NCBI GenBank assembly: GCA_900316255.1
Contig: ONCI01000002.1
Location: forward strand, 21,072 to 85,071
Reading direction: 5' to 3'
Length of the DNA stretch: 64,000 bases
Source of the DNA: an uncultured Eubacteriales bacterium
GTDB lineage: Bacteria; Bacillota; Clostridia; Oscillospirales; Oscillospiraceae
Each line of letters starts with the position of its first letter. The stretch's first letter is position 1. Shown one piece after another: positions 14,898-22,270 of this stretch. Under the pieces are notes generated by a model. The model ran no database searches. It saw only the letters and a list, made by a program, of their open reading frames with translations, and was not told where the DNA came from. The position numbers and the translations under genes were made by a program.

Positions 14898-16455
14898 GAT
14901 CCGCGGCGATATCCATTACGGTGATCTGTACAAGGACGGCGCCGTCGTCCGCAAACGCCGCGAGTGGCGCGGCCTTGTGGATACCCTCTACGATTACTCC
15001 CGCTGGCTCGGCATCATGCTGATCCTGGCGAAATTCATCGTGGTCCCCCGGAACATCAAGGCCATGCTGCGCTACCGCTGGATGGCAAACTACTTGGCCG
15101 TGCCCATGATGGTGGACCGGCACACCCAGGGTCTCCGGGGCGAATACTTGCGCATCTGCCACACCGAGCAGGACCTGATCATCGACGACGTGGCAAAGCT
15201 GCTGAACAACCTCTTCCGCGGCGACCGCCGCATCGGCAACGACACGGAGTTTTCCAAGAAGGTCGTGCTGGTGGACGAGAACGAGATGACCGCCGTGATG
15301 ATGGGCTTCCCCACCCTGAAGGGTCTCAGCCGGGAAACTCCCTCCACCTACGTCTCCGTGCTGCTGAACCAGCACGCCGCTCTGCACTACATCGACGTGG
15401 CCCAGCAGTTTGGTCTGGCCGGCGACGTGTGCCCCATGCCCGAGGCCGAGGCCGGCGTCTCCATCGAAGGCGACGCTCCGGTTCTGGGCGCCTGCGCCGT
15501 GCAGTGCAACACCACCTGCGACGGCTCCCTGCTCTCCAACGGCGTCATTTCCCGCCGCCTGGAGAATGTGGACGGCATCCCCGTGTTCCAGCTGGCCGCG
15601 CCTCTGCGCCACCGGGAGGATGACGTGCAGAAGTATGCCGCCCAGGAGATCAAAAACGCCATCGCCTTCATCGAAGAGCACACCGGCGAGAAGTGGGACT
15701 GGGACTACTACTTCGAGTGCGCCCGGCGTGTGAACTACGCCACCAAGTGCCGCCTGGAGTGGCTGGAGATGAACAAGACGCCCTGGCCCCAGGTCTTCGG
15801 CTCCAACCTGGCCCTCTACACCGAGACCAACTACATGGCCATCTGCGGCAAGATCCCGGCCTTTGAGAAGGCCGACCGCCGGATCAGCAAGCTGGCCGAG
15901 CAGGCTTACAAGAAAAAGAAGATGGCCGCCCGGGAGTACCGCCACCGGGCCATCGTCTGGGGCGTGCAGTCCCACTATTACATGGACTTTCTGGTGTGGC
16001 TGCTGAACTGCTGGGGCATCGTGCCCCTGACCGATATGCTCTCCATGGTCTCCACCCGGGAGCTGGTCACCGAGAACACCCCGGAGAACCGGGAGCAGGC
16101 CTATTACGACATGGCCTGGCTCACCGAGAACATGATCATGCGCAACCGCACCCACGGCGGCTACAAGGTGCTGCTGGACGAGCTGTGGGAGTACACCCAG
16201 GAGTTCAACGCTGACATGGTCATTCTCTGGGAGCACATGAGCTGCAAGGCCCTGGACGGCATGCACGGCATGTTTGAGGAGCGGGCCCGGGAGCTGGGCA
16301 TCCACCTGGTCTGGGTCAGCCACGATCTGTTCGATCCCCGCATCATCTCCCGCCAGGGCGTGCGCGACCAGATCAACAACTACATGCGCACCGTCATGCA
16401 GGAGGAGCCGGTGGACCCGTCCCTGGAGATCCTGCACGACGAGGAATCCTGGTAA
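14890..16455 (+). CDS. 2-hydroxyacyl-CoA dehydratase family protein, HgdA-like subunit
   Basis: 521 residues, somewhat longer than HgdA. The ATG at 14890 lies inside the end of the partner gene. Candidate cluster ligands are the cysteines in 'GACAVQCNTTCDGS' (about residues 200-213). Later text such as 'EMNKTPWPQVFGSNLALYTE' and the C-terminal 'NADMVILWEHMSCKALDG' fits the alpha-subunit fold. Together with the HgdB-like partner it would form a heterodimer carrying two [4Fe-4S] clusters in the cytoplasm. The N-terminal ~75 residues ('WLGIMLILAKFIVVPRN') are hydrophobic and might touch the membrane, which is unusual. Confidence 0.82.
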   Translation: MNKIRGDIHYGDLYKDGAVVRKRREWRGLVDTLYDYSRWLGIMLILAKFIVVPRNIKAMLRYRWMANYLAVPMMVDRHTQGLRGEYLRICHTEQDLIIDDVAKLLNNLFRGDRRIGNDTEFSKKVVLVDENEMTAVMMGFPTLKGLSRETPSTYVSVLLNQHAALHYIDVAQQFGLAGDVCPMPEAEAGVSIEGDAPVLGACAVQCNTTCDGSLLSNGVISRRLENVDGIPVFQLAAPLRHREDDVQKYAAQEIKNAIAFIEEHTGEKWDWDYYFECARRVNYATKCRLEWLEMNKTPWPQVFGSNLALYTETNYMAICGKIPAFEKADRRISKLAEQAYKKKKMAAREYRHRAIVWGVQSHYYMDFLVWLLNCWGIVPLTDMLSMVSTRELVTENTPENREQAYYDMAWLTENMIMRNRTHGGYKVLLDELWEYTQEFNADMVILWEHMSCKALDGMHGMFEERARELGIHLVWVSHDLFDPRIISRQGVRDQINNYMRTVMQEEPVDPSLEILHDEESW

Positions 16456-16470
16456 TCGGAGGAAAGAGAC

Positions 16471-16641
16471 ATGATGAAAACCTGCCTGAAGCTTCTTGGA
16501 AAGCTGCTGATCGCGGCGCTTGCCTTTTTCGCGGTCACCTTCACGATCTATTTCTTCAACCTGGACATGAAGGCCACCGCCCTGCTGGCCCCCTGGCTGG
16601 AAAAGTGGTACGATCACCAGGAGCACGACCAGTACATCTGA
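16471..16641 (+). CDS. 56-aa single-pass membrane protein
   Basis: A short gene, third in the dehydratase operon, with GGAGG eight bases before its ATG and 15 bases after the previous stop. One membrane helix (about 8-29, 'LLGKLLIAALAFFAVTFTIY') is followed by FFNLDMKATALLAPWLEKWY and a polar end rich in His and Asp. No family is named here. The placement and a terminator directly after it support a real gene. It could anchor the dehydratase at the membrane. Confidence 0.75.
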   Translation: MMKTCLKLLGKLLIAALAFFAVTFTIYFFNLDMKATALLAPWLEKWYDHQEHDQYI

Positions 16642-16648
16642 ACAATGC

Positions 16649-16675
16649 AAAAGGCCGCCTGCGGGCGGCCTTTTT
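16649..16675 (+). terminator. Terminator of the dehydratase operon
   Basis: AAAAGGCCGCC / GGCGGCCTTTT hairpin with TTTTT, eight bases after the stop of the small membrane protein gene. Confidence 0.92.
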
Positions 16676-16712
16676 CTATCTTCCTTCTGCCCCCTGTTTT
16701 TTCCGGAAACGG

Positions 16713-16741
16713 TTGATTCCTTCCGTCCTTCCGATTATACT
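16713..16741 (+). promoter_or_regulatory. Sigma-A promoter of the L,D-transpeptidase-like gene
   Basis: TTGATT (16713-16718), a 17-base spacer and TATACT (16736-16741). Confidence 0.8.
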
Positions 16742-16791
16742 GATATCGAAGAACAGCCGCCCATCGGCGGAGAAAAGTGAGGTTTTCCCAT

Positions 16792-17583
16792 ATGAAACAT
16801 TCCGGCATGATCGCAGCGCTTCTGATCCTGATGCTGGTGCTGACCGGCTGTGCCGCGGCGGAGGCCGCGCCGGCGGCCACCGAAGCCCCGGCAGTCCCCG
16901 GCGAATACGCGGGGATCGACGTACCCTCCCCCGAATGGGTGGGCAAGCTGGAGGCCGCCAAGGATGCCCAGCAGCTTCTGGTAGTGGCCGCCTTTGACGA
17001 AAGCGCCACCGGCGCCTGGGTCTCCCTCCACGAAAAGCAGCCCGACGGCAGCTGGCACATGACCATGACCTCCCCCGGCTTCATCGGCAAGAACGGTCTG
17101 GGCAAGACCAAGGAGGGCGACGGCATGACCCCCGTGGGCGTCTTCCACTTCAACCGGGCCTTCGGCATCGCCGCGGATCCGGGCTGCGCCATCCCCTATG
17201 TCCAGGTGGACGAGGATACGTACTGGTCCGGCGATCCCCGGGAGGGCTTCCGCTACAACGAGCTGGTGAGCCTGCAGGAGTTGCCGGATCTGGACCTGGA
17301 GAGCGGCGATTCCGAGCACATCATCGATTACCCCTACAACTATCAGTACTGTCTGAACATCAGCTACAACGAGGAGGGCACCCCGGGTCTGGGCTCCGCC
17401 ATCTTCCTCCACTGCCTGGGTGCGGCCCGGCCCTTCACCGGCGGCTGCGTGGCCATCCAGGAGGCCCAGATGCGCTATGTGATGCAGCAGGTGAACGAGC
17501 AGACAAAGATCGTCATCGACACCTACGACAAGCTTTCCGGCGGGGAGCCCTGGCCCTCCAGCTCCTGGCCCCAGGACCGCTAA
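16792..17583 (+). CDS. L,D-transpeptidase-like (YkuD-type) lipoprotein
   Basis: 263 residues. The signal peptide ends at a lipobox (LVLTGCAA, Cys at about 19), followed by an Ala/Pro/Glu linker. The catalytic region is 'AIFLHCLGAARPFTGGCVAI' (about 202-221): the His and the Thr-Gly-Gly-Cys-Val correspond to the HX..[S/T]xGC signature of YkuD transpeptidases. Such enzymes form 3-3 peptidoglycan cross-links or attach proteins to the wall. 'TVGV-FHFNRAFG' type text (seen as 'TPVGVFHFNRAFGIAADPGC') is the usual substrate-loop region. The start at 16792 has GTGAGG upstream. Single-gene unit with its own promoter and terminator. Confidence 0.85.
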   Translation: MKHSGMIAALLILMLVLTGCAAAEAAPAATEAPAVPGEYAGIDVPSPEWVGKLEAAKDAQQLLVVAAFDESATGAWVSLHEKQPDGSWHMTMTSPGFIGKNGLGKTKEGDGMTPVGVFHFNRAFGIAADPGCAIPYVQVDEDTYWSGDPREGFRYNELVSLQELPDLDLESGDSEHIIDYPYNYQYCLNISYNEEGTPGLGSAIFLHCLGAARPFTGGCVAIQEAQMRYVMQQVNEQTKIVIDTYDKLSGGEPWPSSSWPQDR

Positions 17584-17594
17584 AGCCGATTCCC

Positions 17595-17631
17595 AAAAGG
17601 CCTCCTGTCCCATGGGACAGGAGGCCTTTTT
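17595..17631 (+). terminator. Terminator after L,D-transpeptidase-like gene
   Basis: 16-bp perfect arms (17595-17610 and 17615-17630) around CATG, ending TTTTT. Confidence 0.93.
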
Positions 17632-17678
17632 CTGGGTAAACGCAGAGCGCTTTCCGCCTTTTCTTCCGCCGGCGGATG

Positions 17679-17687
17679 TGCTATACT
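17679..17687 (+). promoter_or_regulatory. Extended -10 promoter of the small lysine-rich membrane protein
   Basis: TGC followed by TATACT (17682-17687). The -35 position is only weakly TTGACA-like. It lies 30 bases before the start codon. Confidence 0.6.
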
Positions 17688-17717
17688 GAATCCATCTATC
17701 CGACAGGAGGCATGGAA

Positions 17718-17942
17718 ATGATCGCAAAGAAAGCCGTGGAGAAAATCGCGGAAAAAGCGGTGGAAAAGAAAAAGAAGAAACTGCGCAAAAAGGTCAAGCG
17801 CGTTCTGCGCCTCAGCCTGCTGGGCGTCTGCCTGCTTGGCACCGGCTATTTTCTGGGCGTCCATCACCGGGTGATCGCCGCCATGATCAAGGGCAAAAAG
17901 CCGCCGAAAGCACCGAAGGGTCATTGGCTGCACAAAGCCTGA
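17718..17942 (+). CDS. Small lysine-rich single-pass membrane protein
   Basis: 74 residues. AGGAGG (17705-17710) is seven bases from the ATG at 17718 and one base from an ATG at 17712, so the former is chosen. The N-terminal third is a run of lysine-rich pseudo-repeats (AVEKIAEKAVEKKKKKLRKK), then one membrane helix (about 34-51, 'LSLLGVCLLGTGYFLG') and a basic tail. Net charge is very high and positive; it would be expected to hug anionic lipid. No family recognised. Confidence 0.65.
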   Translation: MIAKKAVEKIAEKAVEKKKKKLRKKVKRVLRLSLLGVCLLGTGYFLGVHHRVIAAMIKGKKPPKAPKGHWLHKA

Positions 17943-17998
17943 AGCCAAAGTATGTATGAAGGGCCGGTTTTTCGCATACACTGTGAACAGGTGATGAA

Positions 17999-18475
17999 AT
18001 GAACGCGAAAAACTGGAAACCCTATGCCGCCTGGATCCTGTTCACGGAAGCCGTGGGCGGCCTGGCAGGCTTTTTGACCCGCTCCGGCATGGAGATCTAC
18101 CAGAACACGGTGCTGAAGCCGCCGCTGTCTCCCCCGCCCATTGTATTCCCCATCGCCTGGGGCATCCTCTATGCGCTGATGGGCGTGAGCGCGGCCAGGA
18201 TCTGGCTGAAGCCGCCCTCTGTGGGGCGGAGCAGAAGTCTGCGGCTTTTCCTGCTGCAGCTGGCCTTCAACTTCGTGTGGAGCTTTCTGTTTTTCTCCTT
18301 CCGGGCCTATGGGCTGGCCTTCCTGTGGCTGGCGGTGCTCTGGGTCCTGATCGTGCGGATGCTGCTGTCCTTCTACGACGTGGACCGGCCCGCCGCCTGG
18401 CTGCAGCTCCCCTATCTGCTGTGGGTGCTCTTTGCCGCCTGGCTGAACCTGGGCGTCTGGAAGCTGAACGGCTGA
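17999..18475 (+). CDS. tspO: TspO/MBR family protein
   Basis: 158 residues with five membrane helices, the full TspO fold. Typical motifs are 'LKPPLSPPPIVFPIAWGILY' (about 40-59), matching the family's PxW(x)FPxxWxxLY segment, and a tryptophan/asparagine pair in 'LAFNFVWSFLFFSFRAYG' (about 88-105). TspO proteins bind porphyrins and related ligands and are linked to stress and tetrapyrrole handling. GGTGATGA lies just before the ATG. A single gene followed by a repeat element. Confidence 0.93.
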   Translation: MNAKNWKPYAAWILFTEAVGGLAGFLTRSGMEIYQNTVLKPPLSPPPIVFPIAWGILYALMGVSAARIWLKPPSVGRSRSLRLFLLQLAFNFVWSFLFFSFRAYGLAFLWLAVLWVLIVRMLLSFYDVDRPAAWLQLPYLLWVLFAAWLNLGVWKLNG

Positions 18476-18521
18476 GGGCGTGCTGCATAACACAAAGAAG
18501 ATCGCAAAGCTCTGATCATAA

Positions 18522-18666
18522 CGTAGGGGAGGGGCTTGCCCCTCCCGGCAGCAGGAAGCATAGATTCAAGAATAGGTTCGGCGAATTCGCAGATTTTACG
18601 AATTTGTCGAACCTTTTTACACATTACGGCCAGGTTCCGTCGGGAGGGGCAAGCCCCTCCCCTACG
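18522..18666. repeat. Palindromic dispersed element, copy A
   Basis: Ends are 26-bp perfect inverted repeats (18522-18547 and 18641-18666), reading CGTAGGGGAGGGGCTTGCCC inwards. The centre holds a second imperfect palindrome (GTTCGGCGAATTCG ... CGAATTTGTCGAAC). Copies B (26410-26561) and C (52778-52920) share ends and centre. Confidence 0.9.
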
Positions 18667-18707
18667 GTGCTGACCGGGCTATGCATTTATGATGCAGCGA
18701 GCCTTTT

Positions 18708-19337
18708 TCATTCACTTTTTCTGGCGGCCTTGTCTCTGCCGATGCCGCAGCCGGGGTTGGAGAGCAGGCAGTTGTGGGCGCAGCCGCCGCAGTGGACATT
18801 GCGCTTGGTGAGCAGGACCCGCTCCCAGGGCCGATAGCGGAAGATCCCGGTCCTCGCTCTGGTATAGCCCCGGACCCGCGCCCGGTCCAGCAGCTCCTCG
18901 GTGAGGATGCAGTCCGCGATGAGGACGCAGTCCTTCTCCTCCCGCTCCAGCCGGGCCATCAGCTGCTCCGCCCGGGCGGCGATCTCCCTGCGGCTCTCCG
19001 GCTGGCGCCGGTTCCCCGCGCCGCGCTGGATCCGCGCCGCCTCCCGCCAGAGCCAGAGGGGCAGGCTGCCAAGCTCCCGGGCGGCCCGCTCCGTCACCGG
19101 GGCAAGCAAGGGCTCTTCCCGGACTTCGCCCCCGTCGATGAGCAGCGCCGCCGTCCTTTTCGCGGCGGGACAGGGGGCGGCCAGCACCGGCTTTCCCTCC
19201 CAGGGGAGCTTTTTCTCCTGCCGGGGTCCGGGGTCCTCCTCCTGAGCGCGCAGGGACAGGGCGTCAAAGTCCCCGGCGCAGCAGCGCACGGGCCGGAGAC
19301 CCTCCTTTTCGCCGGTGCAGATGATCCAGATCTTCAT
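18708..19337 (-). CDS. Degenerate histidine-phosphatase-like protein with C-terminal Cys cluster
   Basis: 209 residues. The layout follows the histidine phosphatase (phosphoglycerate mutase) superfamily: an opening beta strand 'MKIWIICTGEKE' where active members read LxRHGE, a central 'VLAAPCPAAKRTAALLIDG' like the family's SxxxRAxxTA segment, and an acidic region after it. The catalytic RHG and the second His are absent, so phosphatase activity is unlikely. The C-terminus has 'HCGGCAHNCLLSNPGCGIG', four cysteines that could bind zinc or a cluster. Last gene after the SPFH/TPM operon, beyond that operon's terminator. AAAGGAG precedes the ATG. Function unknown. Confidence 0.6.
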   Translation of the reverse strand: MKIWIICTGEKEGLRPVRCCAGDFDALSLRAQEEDPGPRQEKKLPWEGKPVLAAPCPAAKRTAALLIDGGEVREEPLLAPVTERAARELGSLPLWLWREAARIQRGAGNRRQPESRREIAARAEQLMARLEREEKDCVLIADCILTEELLDRARVRGYTRARTGIFRYRPWERVLLTKRNVHCGGCAHNCLLSNPGCGIGRDKAARKSE

Positions 19338-19351
19338 AGTGTTCTCCTTTG

Positions 19352-19378
19352 AAAAAGCCGCCCTTCGGGCGGCTTTTT
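19352..19378 (-). terminator. Terminator after the TPM-domain gene
   Basis: AAAAAGCCGCCC / GGGCGGCTTTTT with a TTC loop; T-runs on both sides. It lies 7 bases past the TPM-domain stop codon. Confidence 0.9.
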
Positions 19379-19384
19379 GCTGAT

Positions 19385-20263
19385 TCAGAATTTCCCGCTG
19401 CTTCCGGAGAAGCCGCCGCCGGAGTGGAAGCTGCTTCCGCCGGAGCTGCCGCCCCGTCCGGAGGAGCTATGCGTTTGGATGGGGACGCGGGTCTCGGTGC
19501 GGTTGATGAAGCGGTCGTCCCGGACGCGCAGGGCGGCGCTGCCAGGTACCACGTATTCCTCGGCGGTGGTTTTCTCCTTGGCGGTCTTCATCTGGGCCTT
19601 GAAGGTGGAGCAGATCGCCAGGGCAATGAGGCAGGGTGCCCCGATGCCGATGCCGAGCTTGGCCCCGGTGGGCATGCGTGTGGGCTGTCCGGGGGCATTA
19701 TAGCTGTGATACTCCAATCCGTCAGGTCCGACGATGATGTCCGCGCCCTCGGTGATATCTTCGCCATTTTCAAGTTTGGTCAACTGCTTCCCACAAACTT
19801 CAAAGTAGTCGGAGAAACCGCCATACCAATCGTTGTTACCAAGATTATCAAGGATCTCGTCCTCAATAATCCAGCGGCTCTCATGTCCACATACAGTCTC
19901 GCCCTTGTCTCCGTGCCCAATCAAGCCAAAATCCCGTTCGTTCATGCTGAGCAGCAGCAGAACGCCGTCCTTCCCCTCGCCGTAGCCCAGCTTGTAATAA
20001 TTGAAGATGCCTTTGGCCGCCTCATAGACGTCGGGGCTGAATTCGCTGTGGTCGTTCACGGTGACGATGTAGAGCTTGCAGCCGTGAGCCTCGCTGAGCT
20101 CGGCGGCTCGGGTCTCCAGGGTGTTGCGCTGGTTCTCCGTCAGGATGCCGGCATTATCCAGCACATAGGGGAAACTCGTCTCCCCGGCGCTTTCCGCCAG
20201 GGCCGCCGTGGGCAGCAGCACCAGCAGCAGAAGGATCAACAGCAGAGAAAAGCTTTTTTTCAT
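19385..20263 (-). CDS. TPM-domain (YgcG/YdjH-like) membrane protein
   Basis: 292 residues. Signal peptide at 1-23 (MKKSFSLLLILLLLVLLPTA). TPM domain at about 30-150 with 'YVLDNAGILTENQRNTLETR' and 'GKDGVLLLLSMNERDFGLIG', the usual first strand and glycine-rich core. A membrane helix follows at about 205-222, and the tail is Gly/Ser/Phe-rich ('SSFHSGGGFSGSSGKF'), as in YgcG proteins. Last gene of a four-gene operon with SPFH and zinc-ribbon proteins, the arrangement of B. subtilis ydjG-ydjH-ydjI, which acts with PspA in membrane stress. Confidence 0.88.
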   Translation of the reverse strand: MKKSFSLLLILLLLVLLPTAALAESAGETSFPYVLDNAGILTENQRNTLETRAAELSEAHGCKLYIVTVNDHSEFSPDVYEAAKGIFNYYKLGYGEGKDGVLLLLSMNERDFGLIGHGDKGETVCGHESRWIIEDEILDNLGNNDWYGGFSDYFEVCGKQLTKLENGEDITEGADIIVGPDGLEYHSYNAPGQPTRMPTGAKLGIGIGAPCLIALAICSTFKAQMKTAKEKTTAEEYVVPGSAALRVRDDRFINRTETRVPIQTHSSSGRGGSSGGSSFHSGGGFSGSSGKF

Positions 20264-20278
20264 GTTCCCCGCCTCCCT

Positions 20279-21409
20279 TTAAAACGCCAGGAACAGCAAT
20301 CCCGTCAGGATCGCCGCCAGGGGCGCCGCGATGGCGCCGAACCAGCCCCAGAAGCGGCCCATGGACACCGGCAGATCGCCGATGAGCTTGCCCGTCTGGC
20401 CGTTCATGGCAAAGAGGAAGCTCTTGCCGTTCCAGCGGGTGGAGAGCATCCACACCGGCAGCATCACATAGCTCACCGCGCTGCGGCGCATGAACACGTT
20501 TTTTCCCACCGGCGTCACCGAGGAGTAGCCCCGGACCGTGTTGGCAATGACCTGCTCGGTGGTGTTGCCCGCCCGGCGGCGGGCCCGCTTTTCGCACTCG
20601 GCCACGTCCACATCGTAGCGCTCGGCCAGGAAGCCGGGCATATAGGCGGTGGAGAAGGGCTTGAGCTCGGAGAAGTCAAAGGGCTCGATGGCGTCCATAT
20701 GGGCGTCGGGCATTTTGCTGGAGCTGTCCGTGGGGATGCGGTGGAAGTCCACCGTACCGGCCCGGCGCACGGCGTAGTGATCCGTCACCGTCACCTGATA
20801 GTCTCCAGATCGATGGGTCGAAACTCTGGTGGCCGTGAAGTTCAGATCCGCGTCTCCCTGCCCGTCAAAGAGCCAGAAGGGCACATAGACGCCCTTGATC
20901 TCTTCGATATGATTGTCCGTGGTGAAGGCCCGGGGCAGCAGACGCTTGCCCTTGTAGAAGGCGCGCAGAGCTTTCTTGGCAGCCTCCTTATCCAGCTTGA
21001 AGGGCAGGATATAGTCGGGCTTGAGCATGCCGTGAAACTGGGCGGGCACCACGGTGGGGTTGCCGCAGTAGGGGCAGCTGGTGGCGGCGGTTGTGGCGTC
21101 ACAGATGAGCTCCGCAGCGCAGGAGGGGCAGGTGTAGGCCTTCATCCCCGCCTGGGCCAGATCCCATTCCGGATCCTCCGCGCCGATCTGCGCGGCTTCC
21201 GCCGCGGCCGCGGCCTGGGCTTCCTCCTTGGCCGCCTGCGCTACTCCGGCGGCTTCTGCCTGATCCAGCTTTTCCTGATACAGTTTCTCGATCTCCTGCA
21301 CGGTAAAGGCGCTGCCGCAGTAGTCGCAGACAAGCTTGCCGCTGCCGCCGTCATAGCGCAGCGGTCCCGTACAGGCCGGACACTGATAGTTCGTGATTTG
21401 CGAGGGCAT
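20279..21409 (-). CDS. TFIIB-type zinc-ribbon membrane protein (YdjG-like)
   Basis: 376 residues. Two zinc ribbons: 'CPACTGPLRYDGGSGKLVC' with 'CDYC' (about 10-32) and 'CPSCAAELICDATTAATSC' with 'CPYC' (about 93-115), separated by an Ala/Glu-rich coiled-coil stretch (about 38-80). The rest is a beta-rich region and a C-terminal hydrophobic hairpin (about 350-376) that anchors the protein. AGGAGGACAGAT precedes the ATG. Fits B. subtilis YdjG in content and in company (SPFH and TPM neighbours). Confidence 0.85.
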   Translation of the reverse strand: MPSQITNYQCPACTGPLRYDGGSGKLVCDYCGSAFTVQEIEKLYQEKLDQAEAAGVAQAAKEEAQAAAAAEAAQIGAEDPEWDLAQAGMKAYTCPSCAAELICDATTAATSCPYCGNPTVVPAQFHGMLKPDYILPFKLDKEAAKKALRAFYKGKRLLPRAFTTDNHIEEIKGVYVPFWLFDGQGDADLNFTATRVSTHRSGDYQVTVTDHYAVRRAGTVDFHRIPTDSSSKMPDAHMDAIEPFDFSELKPFSTAYMPGFLAERYDVDVAECEKRARRRAGNTTEQVIANTVRGYSSVTPVGKNVFMRRSAVSYVMLPVWMLSTRWNGKSFLFAMNGQTGKLIGDLPVSMGRFWGWFGAIAAPLAAILTGLLFLAF

Positions 21410-21436
21410 ATCTGTCCTCCTCTCGTAAGTTGCTGA

Positions 21437-22270
21437 TCAGCCGATCCGCTCCGGCATGGCCTCCCCCGATCCGATCAGGGGCAGATACCAGTCGTTATAG
21501 CGGAAGGGCAGACGCTGCTCCCCGCTCCATTCCTGGCCCCAGGGGCGCAGCAAAACATGATAGGAGAAGCTCTCCTCCCCCTGCCGGTAGTTCCCCGAGA
21601 ACTCCAGGGGCGAGGCATCGGGCTCCAGGACCCAGGCGCCCTCCCCCTGCTGCTCCAGCAGGAAGAAGCCGGACTGGGAAAGGAAGCGGCTGCCGTCCCA
21701 ACGCATCTGCAGGACAGCCAGCGGCTCCTCCCGGGAGCCGTCCTCGTCCCAGAGGCGAAGCTCCGGGCCGAAGTCCCCGGGCCTGAGCTGGGCGCAGCAG
21801 TCCCGCCAGGAGTCGGGCATCCGACCGGTGGAGTCAGAGACCTCCCACCAGCCGTACCAGCTGAGACTCTCCTCCACGGCAGGCTCCGCGGCCCGGTCCC
21901 CCCGAACGAAGCAGAGGGTCAGACCGGGCTGAAGCTCCAGAAGCAGGCGATCCTCCTCCATGCTGCAGGGGATGCGGCTCTCCTCCAGAAGGAGAAAGAG
22001 CTGTCCCTCCTCCCGCGTCCAGCGGAGGCTGCCCTCGCTGCCGTCCAGGGAGAGGGTCCCGATCCCGGCAGCGCTGAGGCGGAGAAGCACCGGCTCGGCA
22101 CTTAACAGGGCCGCGGGCACAGAGAGCTCCCCGGTCTCGGCCGAGACGCAGGTCCATCGTCCGCAGGCCGGGTCGCCCTGTCCGCAGGCGGAGAGGCACA
22201 GCAGCAGCGCCAGCGCAAGCGCAAGGCACAGGAGTCTGCCGCGCCTCTCCCGCAGGGGCTTAGCCGACAA
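21437..22270 (-). CDS. Lipoprotein within the SPFH/TPM operon
   Basis: 277 residues if started at the TTG at 22270, which overlaps the end of the SPFH gene by 11 bases. No ATG or GTG lies in frame before the signal peptide, and no clear ribosome site is seen, so coupling to the upstream stop is likely. The signal peptide 'LLCLALALALLLCLSACG' ends in a lipobox Cys at about 29. The mature part has a repeated beta pattern with many Trp and Gly ('WYGWWEVSDSTGRMPDSW'), consistent with a beta-barrel or sandwich. Not part of the Bacillus ydj operon. Confidence 0.65.
   Translation of the reverse strand: MSAKPLRERRGRLLCLALALALLLCLSACGQGDPACGRWTCVSAETGELSVPAALLSAEPVLLRLSAAGIGTLSLDGSEGSLRWTREEGQLFLLLEESRIPCSMEEDRLLLELQPGLTLCFVRGDRAAEPAVEESLSWYGWWEVSDSTGRMPDSWRDCCAQLRPGDFGPELRLWDEDGSREEPLAVLQMRWDGSRFLSQSGFFLLEQQGEGAWVLEPDASPLEFSGNYRQGEESFSYHVLLRPWGQEWSGEQRLPFRYNDWYLPLIGSGEAMPERIG

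Noticed and set aside
14863-16650. 595-codon open frame on the minus strand
   Set aside because: Shadow of the HgdA-like gene.
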